From NCBI GenBank assembly GCA_947095585.1, contig OX352764.1:1-64000 (forward strand): 64,000 nt of DNA, in the 5' to 3' direction. A program made the translations under genes and the position numbers. Shown here in pieces: positions 24,538-38,700 of the stretch. The DNA comes from Nephrocerus scutellatus. Its lineage: Eukaryota > Arthropoda > Insecta > Diptera > Pipunculidae. Under the pieces are notes generated by a model, which worked only from the letters and a program-made list of their open reading frames with translations, made no database searches and was not told where the DNA came from. The stretch's first letter is position 1; each line of letters starts with the position of its first letter.

Positions 24538-25671
24538 CACCAAAAAGCAACTCAGTTGCTTAAAAACCCCTTTACGGGAAAGAAAATCCTCCGTCTTAAA
24601 CGGAGGATTAACAAATATACGGCCTATCTGTCTGTCACCTTTTTAAATATCAAATACTCTTACACTACCATTATTCATTATCTATTATTATTATTATATT
24701 ATTACATTTAATATATACTACATCAAATTTCCAATACATTTAAACACACTTGACTACAATCAAATGTAATGAAATTAACAGTCAATAAGGTAACAAAAAA
24801 ACGCAATGACAAATACAACGACTATAAATTTACCGCTCAAAAATAAATCTCTTTACCAAACGAATTCACAGTTCCAAAAAGAACCTTTTTAAACTCTGCG
24901 AACTATATGAAGTAACACTGAAGAGTCGCAATACAATTCACAACTTACCTAATGGGCATTGACTAGAACAAAACAATCCGCACTTACACTACTTTTCAGA
25001 GCCTAGTAAATTTAAAATATACTTGATTACAATCACATAAATATATTTATATACCGCAGCGTCCAGGAACCTTTACTGCTCGCAAATATGAAAATTTAAA
25101 AGATAATTGTTCTACGCACCTGCTTCTACAAGCTTTTTCCTGTTTCAAACAAAAAAATCACAACTTACCTTGTCGCTTCCTGATACCACTGGTACGCCTT
25201 CTATCAACCTGAAAATACATAAAGAAGAACCAAACTTTAATAATGCAATTATTACAAACATCTAAAGTCAGGATACTTACAGTTTTTACATCAATTCTGA
25301 AAATTGTTTGACACCAACAAAAGCGCATTCACTGTCACCCACATATCCAGTTTTCATAAGCTCACACATTGCGATTACACAGCGGCTTTAACACCGCATA
25401 CGCAATCTATGAAACTATCACTCTGGCACTGAACTTATTCCTGGAAGTTTAAGCCTATCCTATGTGACGCCTATATCAAATTAATTCACATTATTGTTAA
25501 CCTCTGAACGAGCTTCTAATTCCAGTTTAACGGATTCTCTTATGACAAGGTCTATTCTGAAGTCAATCACAATTTTGAATATGTTATTCTTCAACTTCTG
25601 ATTGAACTTCTGATTTCATATTGACCCCAGCGGATGAACTTTCTTATGTCAAGGATGATCCAGAGACCAAA

Positions 25672-25687
25672 TCTATCTGTCTATCTC

Positions 25688-25735
<48 letters not shown>

Positions 25736-25991
25736 CCTAACTATCCTGCTATCTATCTATCCATCTATCTATCTGTCTATCTCTCTATCTATCTACCCAA
25801 CTATCTTTCCACCTATCTATCTATCAATCAATCTATCTATCTATCTATCTACCCACCTATCTATCTACCTATCTATCTACCTATCTATCTACCTATCTAT
25901 CTATATATCTATCTATCTATCTATCCATCTATCTAACTATTTATCTATCTATCTATCTATCTATCTACCTATCCATCCACCTGACTATCCT

Positions 25992-26027
<36 letters not shown>

Positions 26028-26069
26028 CCCACTTATCTATCTACCTATCTATCTACCTATCTATCTACA

Positions 26070-26107
<38 letters not shown>

Positions 26108-26483
26108 CCTAACTATCCTGCTATCTAGCCATCTATCTATCTATCCGTCTATCTCTCTATCTATTTATCTACCTATCTAACTATCCTTCTATCTATCCTT
26201 CTATCGATCTATATATCTATCTATCTGTCTATCTCTCTATCTATCTATCTATCTACCTAACTATCCTGCTATTTATCTATCCATCTATCTATCTGTCTAT
26301 CTCTCTATCTATCTACCCAACTATCTTTCCACCTATCTATCTATCTAGCAATCTATCTATCTATCTATCTATCTACCCACCTATCTATCTACCTATATAT
26401 CTACCTATCTATCTATCCATCTATCTAACTATTTATCTATCTATCTATCTATCTATCTACCTATCCATCCACCTGACTATCCT

Positions 26484-26547
<64 letters not shown>

Positions 26548-26576
26548 CCCACCTATCTACCTACCTATCTATCTAC

Positions 26577-26611
<35 letters not shown>

Positions 26612-27115
26612 CCTAACTATCCTGCTATCTAGCCATCTATCTATCTATCCGTCTATCTCTCTATCTATTTATCTACCTATCTAACTATCCTTCTATCTAT
26701 CCTTATATCGCTCTATATATCTATCTATCTATCTATCTGTCTATCTCTCTATCTATCTCTCTATCTACCTAACTATCCTTCTATCTATCTATCCTTCTAT
26801 CTATTTATCTACCCATTTAACTATCCTTCTATCTAACTATCTATCTATCTATATATCTATCTATCTACCCACCTATCTATCTATCTATCCATCTATCTAT
26901 CTATCTATCCATCTATCTATCTATCTATCTATCTATCTTATTATCTATCTACCTAACTATCCTTCTATCTATCTACTTACCTACCCATCTAACTATCCTG
27001 CTATCCATTATCTATCTATCTATCTGTATATCTCTCTATCTATCTGTATATCTCTCTATCTATCTGTATATCTCTCTATCTATCTACCTAACTATCTTTC
27101 CACCTATTTATCTAC

Positions 27116-27170
<55 letters not shown>

Positions 27171-27243
27171 CCCACCTATCTATCTACCTATCTATCTATA
27201 TATCTATATATCTATCTATCTATCTATCTATCCATCTATCTAA

Positions 27244-27274
<31 letters not shown>

Positions 27275-27465
27275 CCTATCCATCCACCTGAATATCCTTT
27301 TATCTATCTATCTATCTATCCACCTACCAATCTATCTACCTAACTATCCTTCCATCTAGCCATCTATCTATCTATCCGTCTATCTCTCTATCTATTTATC
27401 TACCTATGTAACTATCCTTCTATCGATCCTTCTATCGATCCTTCTATCGATCCTTCTATCGATCC

Positions 27466-27505
<40 letters not shown>

Positions 27506-27638
27506 GTCTATCTCTCTATCTATCTCTCTATCTACCTAACTATCCTTCTATCTACCTATCCTCCTATCATCTATTTATCTACCCATCTAACTATCCTTCT
27601 ACCTATCTATCTATCTATATATCTAACTATCTACCCAC

Positions 27639-27686
<48 letters not shown>
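25672..27686. repeat. Degenerate CTAT tract, unit 5
   Basis: Same length and interruption pattern as in the other units. Confidence 0.96.
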
Positions 27687-29283
27687 AATTTGAATTCCCC
27701 TTCATCCTGTCTTTCTAATTTTAATTCCCCGTCCCTCTATATATCCATCTTACTATCTTTCAAATATATTCCACATAATTTCGCTTGTTTCGGCTAGGTT
27801 AGATGCAGGATATCACCTGCAGGATGTCTGTCGCTGCCCGGGCATATGCCTTGGGACATCACTCTCATCCAGGCCCTAACGTTCGACGTTCTACGAGAAA
27901 ATATATGTTATCATACCAGTAGCTTCCATCAGATAGGTAGTTGTTAAGTAGTTTAAATTCAATTTTTTTTCTTTTAAATTTCACATTTCCTGGCATATCT
28001 GGGAAACCTTTGCTTTTCCCTATCACCAAAAATTGTTTCCAGAATCCTTTGGACTCTCGGAACCTCACAACATCCTAAATTAATAACTAAAATGTTAATG
28101 TAACATCCAACTAAATATTTGATCTTGAATTGGTTGGCCTCAACCCAATTCCTGGTCACGTCAAGTTAAACCATACGTTTACACTTGATCAAATAATGTC
28201 ATTTATACACAATAACATTCAATGATGTATGCATGTCCTTACGATATACATGCACGCATCACCGAATGTTCACAAATCGACGCGTTGTCTACAGCTTATT
28301 CAGGTATAGATCTTCTCAAAACATCCACACTGGCAGAATATATATTATTCGCCACTGCATAGGTTTTCGTTCCCACTGTCATGTGGTATAAAAATTATAC
28401 TCACGAATTATGACTACCAGACGTACATTTAAGATGTACGCCGGCACTCATGATTCCTAATTACCTCTCATAACACTCAACACAAAATCGTCTACTACTT
28501 TTATCACACAAAACGCAGACACAATTAGCGCATGGCGCCACGCAAAATGCAAACTTGCTATCCTTCCTGGAAAGCAATGCAACAGTCCTGTATACACATC
28601 TTCAACCCCTATCGCGTTTGCATATTGCTACAAAACAAGGATAGGACCTAGTCTGCCTTCGGCACAGGATATCACCACAGATATCATTCAGTTCAAAACT
28701 ACCAAACGATACACTCGTTTAACACGTGTGCACGGCAATCAAAATAGACTCAACTTCTATTCGCAATAAAAAAAACACGAACATCCTTGTTTTCCTACGC
28801 GCGTTCGTTGTCTAAATCTTTTGTTCTTTCATTTAAACACGTTTCCCTGTTCCTATAAATCGTAGTGCATAACAATGCTGTGCATAAACTCAACTTCTAT
28901 TTGCAACAATAATCAACATCCTAGTTTTCCACGCGTGTTTGGTGATAAAGTTTTTCGGTTTTCTATTTAAACACTCAACAGTGCTGTGCAAAAAATACTA
29001 AAATAAAAAACAAATAAAAAACAAACAAAAACAACCAAAAGGAAGAACCACAATGGACAATAATTCAATAACCCACAAAGAACAGGACATAACCGAAGTT
29101 GACTGAGCAGAAAATGATTCAATATTAAATAAATGGTATGTTATCTCTGTTGACTTTATTCACATATTTTAAATATTTTTACTATCTTAATCACAACACT
29201 TAAAAATAACACACTTAAGAAACTCCTACCCTGCTTCTTGGTTTCGCACCAAAACAAAACCCATCCCAACTCAGGCCGAGTAA

Positions 29284-29328
29284 GCTCGCTGATGACGCCC
29301 TGTGGTGAGGGCAGAAAACGTTTCGAGC
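29284..29328 (+). ncRNA. Hammerhead ribozyme candidate, unit 6
   Basis: Identical to the copy at 3236-3280. This is the last ribozyme copy in the window; a + strand transcript running on would enter the 180-bp satellite about 3.4 kb later. Confidence 0.6.
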
Positions 29329-30462
29329 CACCAAAAAGCAACTCAGTTGCTTAAAAACCCCTTTACGGGAAAGAAAATCCTCCGTCTTAAACGGAGGATT
29401 AACAAATATACGGCCTATCTGTCTGTCACCTTTTTAAATATCAAATACTCTTACACTACCATTATTCATTATCTATTATTATTATTATATTATTACATTT
29501 AATATATACTACATCAAATTTCCAATACATTTAAACACACTTGACTACAATCAAATGTAATGAAATTAACAGTCAATAAGGTAACAAAAAAACGCAATGA
29601 CAAATACAACGACTATAAATTTACCGCTCAAAAATAAATCTCTTTACCAAACGAATTCACAGTTCCAAAAAGAACCTTTTTAAACTCTGCGAACTATATG
29701 AAGTAACACTGAAGAGTCGCAATACAATTCACAACTTACCTAATGGGCATTGACTAGAACAAAACAATCCGCACTTACACTACTTTTCAGAGCCTAGTAA
29801 ATTTAAAATATACTTGATTACAATCACATAAATATATTTATATACCGCAGCGTCCAGGAACCTTTACTGCTCGCAAATATGAAAATTTAAAAGATAATTG
29901 TTCTACGCACCTGCTTCTACAAGCTTTTTCCTGTTTCAAACAAAAAAATCACAACTTACCTTGTCGCTTCCTGATACCACTGGTACGCCTTCTATCAACC
30001 TGAAAATACATAAAGAAGAACCAAACTTTAATAATGCAATTATTACAAACATCTAAAGTCAGGATACTTACAGTTTTTACATCAATTCTGAAAATTGTTT
30101 GACACCAACAAAAGCGCATTCACTGTCACCCACATATCCAGTTTTCATAAGCTCACACATTGCGATTACACAGCGGCTTTAACACCGCATACGCAATCTA
30201 TGAAACTATCACTCTGGCACTGAACTTATTCCTGGAAGTTTAAGCCTATCCTATGTGACGCCTATATCAAATTAATTCACATTATTGTTAACCTCTGAAC
30301 GAGCTTCTAATTCCAGTTTAACGGATTCTCTTATGACAAGGTCTATTCTGAAGTCAATCACAATTTTGAATATGTTATTCTTCAACTTCTGATTGAACTT
30401 CTGATTTCATATTGACCCCAGCGGATGAACTTTCTTATGTCAAGGATGATCCAGAGACCAAA

Positions 30463-30478
30463 TCTATCTGTCTATCTC

Positions 30479-30526
<48 letters not shown>

Positions 30527-30782
30527 CCTAACTATCCTGCTATCTATCTATCCATCTATCTATCTGTCTATCTCTCTATCTATCTACCCAACTATCTTTC
30601 CACCTATCTATCTATCAATCAATCTATCTATCTATCTATCTACCCACCTATCTATCTACCTATCTATCTACCTATCTATCTACCTATCTATCTATATATC
30701 TATCTATCTATCTATCCATCTATCTAACTATTTATCTATCTATCTATCTATCTATCTACCTATCCATCCACCTGACTATCCT

Positions 30783-30818
<36 letters not shown>

Positions 30819-30860
30819 CCCACTTATCTATCTACCTATCTATCTACCTATCTATCTACA

Positions 30861-30898
<38 letters not shown>

Positions 30899-31274
30899 CC
30901 TAACTATCCTGCTATCTAGCCATCTATCTATCTATCCGTCTATCTCTCTATCTATTTATCTACCTATCTAACTATCCTTCTATCTATCCTTCTATCGATC
31001 TATATATCTATCTATCTGTCTATCTCTCTATCTATCTATCTATCTACCTAACTATCCTGCTATTTATCTATCCATCTATCTATCTGTCTATCTCTCTATC
31101 TATCTACCCAACTATCTTTCCACCTATCTATCTATCTAGCAATCTATCTATCTATCTATCTATCTACCCACCTATCTATCTACCTATATATCTACCTATC
31201 TATCTATCCATCTATCTAACTATTTATCTATCTATCTATCTATCTATCTACCTATCCATCCACCTGACTATCCT

Positions 31275-31338
<64 letters not shown>

Positions 31339-31367
31339 CCCACCTATCTACCTACCTATCTATCTAC

Positions 31368-31402
<35 letters not shown>

Positions 31403-31906
31403 CCTAACTATCCTGCTATCTAGCCATCTATCTATCTATCCGTCTATCTCTCTATCTATTTATCTACCTATCTAACTATCCTTCTATCTATCCTTATATC
31501 GCTCTATATATCTATCTATCTATCTATCTGTCTATCTCTCTATCTATCTCTCTATCTACCTAACTATCCTTCTATCTATCTATCCTTCTATCTATTTATC
31601 TACCCATTTAACTATCCTTCTATCTAACTATCTATCTATCTATATATCTATCTATCTACCCACCTATCTATCTATCTATCCATCTATCTATCTATCTATC
31701 CATCTATCTATCTATCTATCTATCTATCTTATTATCTATCTACCTAACTATCCTTCTATCTATCTACTTACCTACCCATCTAACTATCCTGCTATCCATT
31801 ATCTATCTATCTATCTGTATATCTCTCTATCTATCTGTATATCTCTCTATCTATCTGTATATCTCTCTATCTATCTACCTAACTATCTTTCCACCTATTT
31901 ATCTAC

Positions 31907-31961
<55 letters not shown>

Positions 31962-32034
31962 CCCACCTATCTATCTACCTATCTATCTATATATCTATAT
32001 ATCTATCTATCTATCTATCTATCCATCTATCTAA

Positions 32035-32065
<31 letters not shown>

Positions 32066-32256
32066 CCTATCCATCCACCTGAATATCCTTTTATCTATCT
32101 ATCTATCTATCCACCTACCAATCTATCTACCTAACTATCCTTCCATCTAGCCATCTATCTATCTATCCGTCTATCTCTCTATCTATTTATCTACCTATGT
32201 AACTATCCTTCTATCGATCCTTCTATCGATCCTTCTATCGATCCTTCTATCGATCC

Positions 32257-32296
<40 letters not shown>

Positions 32297-32429
32297 GTCT
32301 ATCTCTCTATCTATCTCTCTATCTACCTAACTATCCTTCTATCTACCTATCCTCCTATCATCTATTTATCTACCCATCTAACTATCCTTCTACCTATCTA
32401 TCTATCTATATATCTAACTATCTACCCAC

Positions 32430-32477
<48 letters not shown>
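30463..32477. repeat. Degenerate CTAT tract, unit 6
   Basis: Same length and interruption pattern as in the other units. Confidence 0.96.
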
Positions 32478-32698
32478 AATTTGAATTCCCCTTCATCCTG
32501 TCTTTCTAATTTTAATTCCCCGTCCCTCTATATATCCATCTTACTATCTTTCAAATATATTCCACATAATTTCGCTTGTTTCGGCTAGGTTAGATGCAGG
32601 ATATCACCTGCAGGATGTCTGTCGCTGCCCGGGCATATGCCTTGGGACATCACTCTCATCCAGGCCCTAACGTTCGACGTTCTACGAGAAAATATATG

Positions 32699-32760
32699 AT
32701 ACCAATAATGTAGCCAAACCTCCCAACTTTACTGCCACTTTTGATCCAAAAGCCTTGCCT
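32699..32760. repeat. Truncated first satellite monomer at the array edge
   Basis: The array begins in mid-monomer at ATACCAATAATG. Compared with the next monomer it lacks 63 bp between GATCCAAAA and GCCTTGCC. Edge damage of this sort is common at satellite borders. Confidence 0.9.
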
Positions 32761-35700
32761 ATACTGTCCAAATATATGAGCATATTTTGTAGCCTGAAAT
32801 GCAAGCTTTCCAATGGTACCAATAATGTGGTCAACCCTCCCAACTTTACTGCCACTTTTGATCCAAAAACCTCTTAAAATGTATGAGTGTAAAATGTGAG
32901 AAATGTGCTTCAATGCGCTGAAGGTCTGTTAGCCTTGCCTATACTGTCCAACCATATGAATATATTTTGTAGCCTGAAACTCAAGCTTTCCAATGATACC
33001 AATAATGTAGCCAAACCTCCCAACTTTACTGCCACTTTTGATCCAAAAACCTCTTAAAATGTATGAGTGTAAAATGTGAAAAATGTGCTTCAATGCGCTG
33101 AAGGTCTGTTAGCCTTGCCTATACTGTCCAACCACATGAGTATATTTTGTAGCCTGAAACACAAGCTTTCCAATGATACCAATAATGTGGTCAAAACTCC
33201 CAACTTTACTGCCACTTTTGATCCAAAAACCTCTTAAAATGTATGAGTGTAAAATGTGAGAAATATGCTTCAATTCGCTGAAGGTCTGTTAGCCTTGCCT
33301 ATACTGTCCAAATATATGAGCATATTTTGTAGCCTGAAATGCAAGCTTTCCAATGGTACCAATAATGTGGTCAACCCTCCCAACTTTACTGCCACTTTTG
33401 ATCCAAAAACCTCTTAAAATGTATGAGTGTAAAATGTGAAAAATGTGCTTCAATGCGCTGAAGGTCTGTTAGCTTTGCCTATACTGTCCAACAGTATGAG
33501 AATATTTTGTAGCCTGAAACTCAAGCTTTCCAATGATACCAATAATGTAGTCAAACCTCCCAACTTTACTGCCACTTTTGATCCAAAAACCTCTTAAAAT
33601 GTATGAGTGTAAAATGTGAGAAATGTGCTTCAATGCGCTGAAGGTCTGTTAGCCTTGCCTATACTGTCCAACCATATGAATATATTTTGTAGCCTGAAAC
33701 TCAAGCTTTCCAATGATACCAATAATGTAGCCAAACCTCCCAACTTTACTGCCACTTTTGATCCAAAAACCTCTTAAAATGTATGAGTGTAAAATGTGAG
33801 AAATATGCTTCAATTCGCTGAAGGTCTGTTAGCCTTGCCTATACTGTCGAAATATATGAATATATTTTGTAGCCTGAAATGCAAGCTTTCCAATGGTACC
33901 AATAATGTGGACAAACCTCCCAACTTTACTGCCACTTTTGATCCAAAAACCTCTTAAAATGTATGAGTGTAAAATGTGAGAAATATGCTTCAATTCGCTG
34001 AAGGTCTGTTAGCCTTGCCTATACTGTCCAAATATATGAGTATATTTTATAGCCTGAAATGCAAGCTTTCCAATGGTACCAATAATGTGGTCAACCCTCC
34101 CAACTTTACTGCCACTTTTGATCCAAAAACCTCTTAAAATGTATGAGTGTAAAATGTGAAAAATGTGCTTCAATGCGCTGAAGGTCTGTTAGCTTTGCCT
34201 ATACTGTCCAACAGTATGAGAATATTTTGTAGCCTGAAACTCAAGCTTTCCAATGATACCAATAATGTAGTCAAACCTCCCAACTTTACTGCCACTTTTG
34301 ATCCAAAAACCTCTTAAAATGTATGAGTGTAAAATGTGAGAAATGTGCTTCAATGCGCTGAAGGTCTGTTAGCCTTGCCTATACTGTCCAACCATATGAA
34401 TATATTTTGTAGCCTGAAACTCAAGCCTTCCAATGATACCAATAATGTGGTCAAACCTCCCAACTTTACTGCCACTTTTGATCCAAAAACCTCTTAAAAT
34501 GTATGAGTGTAAAATGTGAAAAATGTGCTTCAATGCGCTGAAGTTCTGTTAGCCTTGCCTATACTGTCCAACCACATGAGTATATTTTGTAGCCTGAAAC
34601 ACAAGCTTTCCAATGATACCAATAATATGGTCAAACCTCCCAACTTTACTGCCACTTTTGATCCAAAAACCTCTTAAAATGTATGAGTGTAAAATGTGAG
34701 AAATATGCTTCAATTCGCTGAAGGTCTGTTAGCCTTGCCTATACTGTCCAAATATATGAGTATATTTTGTAGCCTGAAATGCAAGCTTTCCAATGGTACC
34801 AATAATGTGGTCAACCCTCCCAACTTTACTGCCACTTTTGATCCAAAAACCTCTTAAAATGTATGAGTGTAAAATGTGAAAAATGTGCTTCAATGCGCTG
34901 AAGGTCTGTTAGCCTTGCCTATACTGTCCAACCATATGAGTATATTTTGTAGCGTGAAATGCAAGCTTTCCAATGATACCAATAATGTGGTCAAACCTCC
35001 CAACTTTACTGCCACTTTTGATCCAAAAACCTCTTAAAATGTATGAGTGTAAAATGTGAAAAATGTGCTTCAATGCGCTGAAGGTCTGTTAGCCTTGCCT
35101 ATACTGTCCAACCATATGAGTATATTTTGTAGCGTGAAATGCAAGCTTTCCAATGATACCAATAATGTGGTCAAACCTCCCAACTTTACTGCCACTTTTG
35201 ATCCAAAAACCTCTTAAAATGTATGAGTGTAAAATGTGAAAAATGTGCTTCAATGCGCTGAAGGTCTGTTAGCCTTGCCTATACTGTCCAACCACATGAG
35301 TATATTTTGTAGCCTGAAACACAAGCTTTCCAATGATACCAATAATGTGGTCAAACCTCCAAACTTTACTGCCACTTTTGATCCAAAAACCTCTTAAAAT
35401 GTATGAGTGTAAAATGTGAGAAATATGCTTCAATTCGCTGAAGGTCTGTTAGCCTTGCCTATACTGTCCAAATATATGAGCATATTTTGTAGCCTGAAAT
35501 GCAAGCTTTCCAATGGTACCAATAATGTGGTCAACCCTCCCAACTTTACTGCCACTTTTGATCCAAAAACCTCTTAAAATGTATGAGTGTAAAATGTGAG
35601 AAATATGCTTCAATTCGCTGAAGGTCTGTTAGCCTTGCCTATACTGTCCAAATATATGAGTATATTTTGTAGCCTGAAATGCAAGCTTTCCAATGGTACC

Positions 35701-38700
35701 AATAATGTGGTCAACCCTCCCAACTTTACTGCCACTTTTGATCCAAAAACCTCTTAAAATGTATGAGTGTAAAATGTGAAAAATGTGCTTCAATGCGCTG
35801 AAGGTCTGTTAGCTTTGCCTATACTGTCCAACAGTATGAGAATATTTTGTAGCCTGAAACTCAAGCTTTCCAATGATACCAATAATGTAGTCAAACCTCC
35901 CAACTTTACTGCCACTTTTGATCCAAAAACCTCTTAAAATGTATGAGTGTAAAATGTGAGAAATGTGCTTCAATGCGCTGAAGGTCTGTTAGCCTTGCCT
36001 ATACTGTCCAACCATATGAATATATTTTGTAGCCTGAAACTCAAGCTTTCCAATGATACCAATAATGTAGCCAAACCTCCCAACTTTACTGCCACTTTTG
36101 ATCCAAAAACCTCTTAAAATGTATGAGTGTAAAATGTGAGAAATATGCTTCAATTCGCTGAAGGTCTGTTAGCCTTGCCTATACTGTCCAAATATATGAG
36201 TATATTTTGTAGCCTGAAATGCAAGCTTTCCAATGGTACCAATAATGTGGTCAAACCTCCCAACTTTACTGCCACTTTTGATCCAAAAACCTCTTAAAAT
36301 GTATGAGTGTAAAATGTGAGAAATATGCTTCAATTCGCTGAAGGTCTGTTAGCCTTGCCTATACTGTCCAAATATATGAGTATATTTTGTAGCCTGAAAT
36401 GCAAGCTTTCCAATGGTACCAATAATGTGGTCAACCCTCCCAACTTTACTGCCACTTTTGATCCAAAAACCTCTTAAAATGTATGAGTGTAAAATGTGAG
36501 AAATGTGCTTCAATGCGCTGAAGGTCTGTTAGCCTTGCCTATACTGTCCAACCATATGAATATATTTTGTAGCCTGAAATGCAAGCTTTCCAATGATACC
36601 AATAATGTGGTCAAACCTCCCAACTTTACTGCCACTTTTGATCCAAAAACCTCTTAAAATGTATGAGTGTAAAATGTGAAAAATGTGCTTCAATGCGCTG
36701 AAGGTCTGTTAGCCTTGCCTATACTGTCCAACCACATGAGTATATTTTGTAGCCTGAAACACAAGCTTTCCAATGATACCAATAATGTGGTCAAAACTCC
36801 CAACTTTACTGCCACTTTTGATCCAAAAACCTCTTAAAATGTATGAGTGTAAAATGTGAGAAATATGCTTCAATTCGCTGAAGGTCTGTTAGCCTTGCCT
36901 ATACTGTCCAACCATATGAATATATTTTGTAGCCTGAAACTCAAGCTTTCCAATGATACCAATAATGTAGCCAAACCTCCCAACTTTACTGCCACTTTTG
37001 ATCCAAAAACCTCTTAAAATGTATGAGTGTAAAATGTGAGAAATATGCTTCAATTCGCTGAAGGTCTGTTAGCCTTGCCTATACTGTCCAAATATATGAG
37101 CATATTTTGTAGCCTGAAATGCAAGCTTTTTAATGGTACCAATAATGTGGTCAACCCTCCCAACTTTACTGCCACTTTTGATCCAAAAACCTCTTAAAAT
37201 GTATGAGTGTAAAATGTGAGAAATGTGCTTCAATGCGCTGAAGGTCTGTTAGCCTTGCCTATACTGTCCAACCATATGAATATATTTTGTAGCCTGAAAC
37301 TCAAGCTTTCCAATGATACCAATAATGTAGCCAAACCTCCCAACTTTACTGCCACTTTTGATCCAAAAACCTCTTAAAATGTATGAGTGTAAAATGTGAA
37401 AAATGTGCTTCAATGCGCTGAAGGTCTGTTAGCCTTGCCTATACTGTCCAACCACATGAGTATATTTTGTAGCCTGAAATGCAAGCTTTCCAATGGTACC
37501 AATAATGTGGTCAACCCTCCCAACTTTACTGCCACTTTTGATCCAAAAACCTCTTAAAATGTATGAGTGTAAAATGTGAAAAATGTGCTTCAATGCGCTG
37601 AAGGTCTGTTAGCTTTGCCTATACTGTCCAACAGTATGAGAATATTTTGTAGCCTGAAACTCAAGCTTTCCAATGATACCAATAATGTAGTCAAACCTCC
37701 CAACTTTACTGCCACTTTTGATCCAAAAACCTCTTAAAATGTATGAGTGTAAAATGTGAGAAATGTGCTTCAATGCGCTGAAGGTCTGTTAGCCTTGCCT
37801 ATACTGTCCAACCATATGAATATATTTTGTAGCCTGAAACTCAAGCTTTCCAATGATACCAATAATGTAGCCAAACCTCCCAACTTTACTGCCACTTTTG
37901 ATCCAAAAACCTCTTAAAATGTATGAGTGTAAAATGTGAGAAATATGCTTCAATTCGCTGAAGGTCTGTTAGCCTTGCCTATACTGTCCAAATATATGAG
38001 CATATTTTGTAGCCTGAAATGCAAGCTTTCCAATGGTACCAATAATGTGGTCAACCCTCCCAACTTTACTGCCACTTTTGATCCAAAAACCTCTTAAAAT
38101 GTATGAGTGTAAAATGTGAGAAATGTGCTTCAATGCGCTGAAGGTCTGTTAGCCTTGCCTATACTGTCCAACCATATGAATATATTTTGTAGCCTGAAAC
38201 TCAAGCTTTCCAATGATACCAATAATGTAGCCAAACCTCCCAACTTTACTGCCACTTTTGATCCAAAAACCTCTTAAAATGTATGAGTGTAAAATGTGAA
38301 AAATGTGCTTCAATGCGCTGAAGGTCTGTTAGCCTTGCCTATACTGTCCAACCACATGAGTATATTTTGTAGCCTGAAACACAAGCTTTCCAATGATACC
38401 AATAATGTGGTCAAAACTCCCAACTTTACTGCCACTTTTGATCCAAAAACCTCTTAAAATGTATGAGTGTAAAATGTGAGAAATATGCTTCAATTCGCTG
38501 AAGGTCTGTTAGCCTTGCCTATACTGTCCAAATATATGAGCATATTTTGTAGCCTGAAATGCAAGCTTTCCAATGGTACCAATAATGTGGTCAAACCTCC
38601 CAACTTTACTGCCACTTTTGATCCAAAAACCTCTTAAAATGTATGAGTGTAAAATGTGAGAAATGTGCTTCAATGCGCTGAAGGTCTGTTAGCCTTGCCT

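Larger units (their letters stand above)
23117..27907. repeat. Macrosatellite unit 5 (4791 bp)
   Basis: A full copy: spacer 23117-25671, CTAT tract 25672-27686, module 27687-27907. It has the 8-A poly-A state. Confidence 0.95.
27908..32698. repeat. Macrosatellite unit 6 (4791 bp), last copy
   Basis: A full copy: spacer 27908-30462, CTAT tract 30463-32477, module 32478-32698. It has the 8-A poly-A state. It ends at the same AAAATATATG as every other copy and is followed by the 180-bp satellite, not by another spacer. Confidence 0.95.

Noticed and set aside
33265..33290. CENP-B box-like TTCGCTGAAGGTCTG in monomers with the ATTCG linker
   Set aside because: It matches TTCG and A of the TTCGNNNNANNCGGG pattern but fails three of the last four fixed bases.
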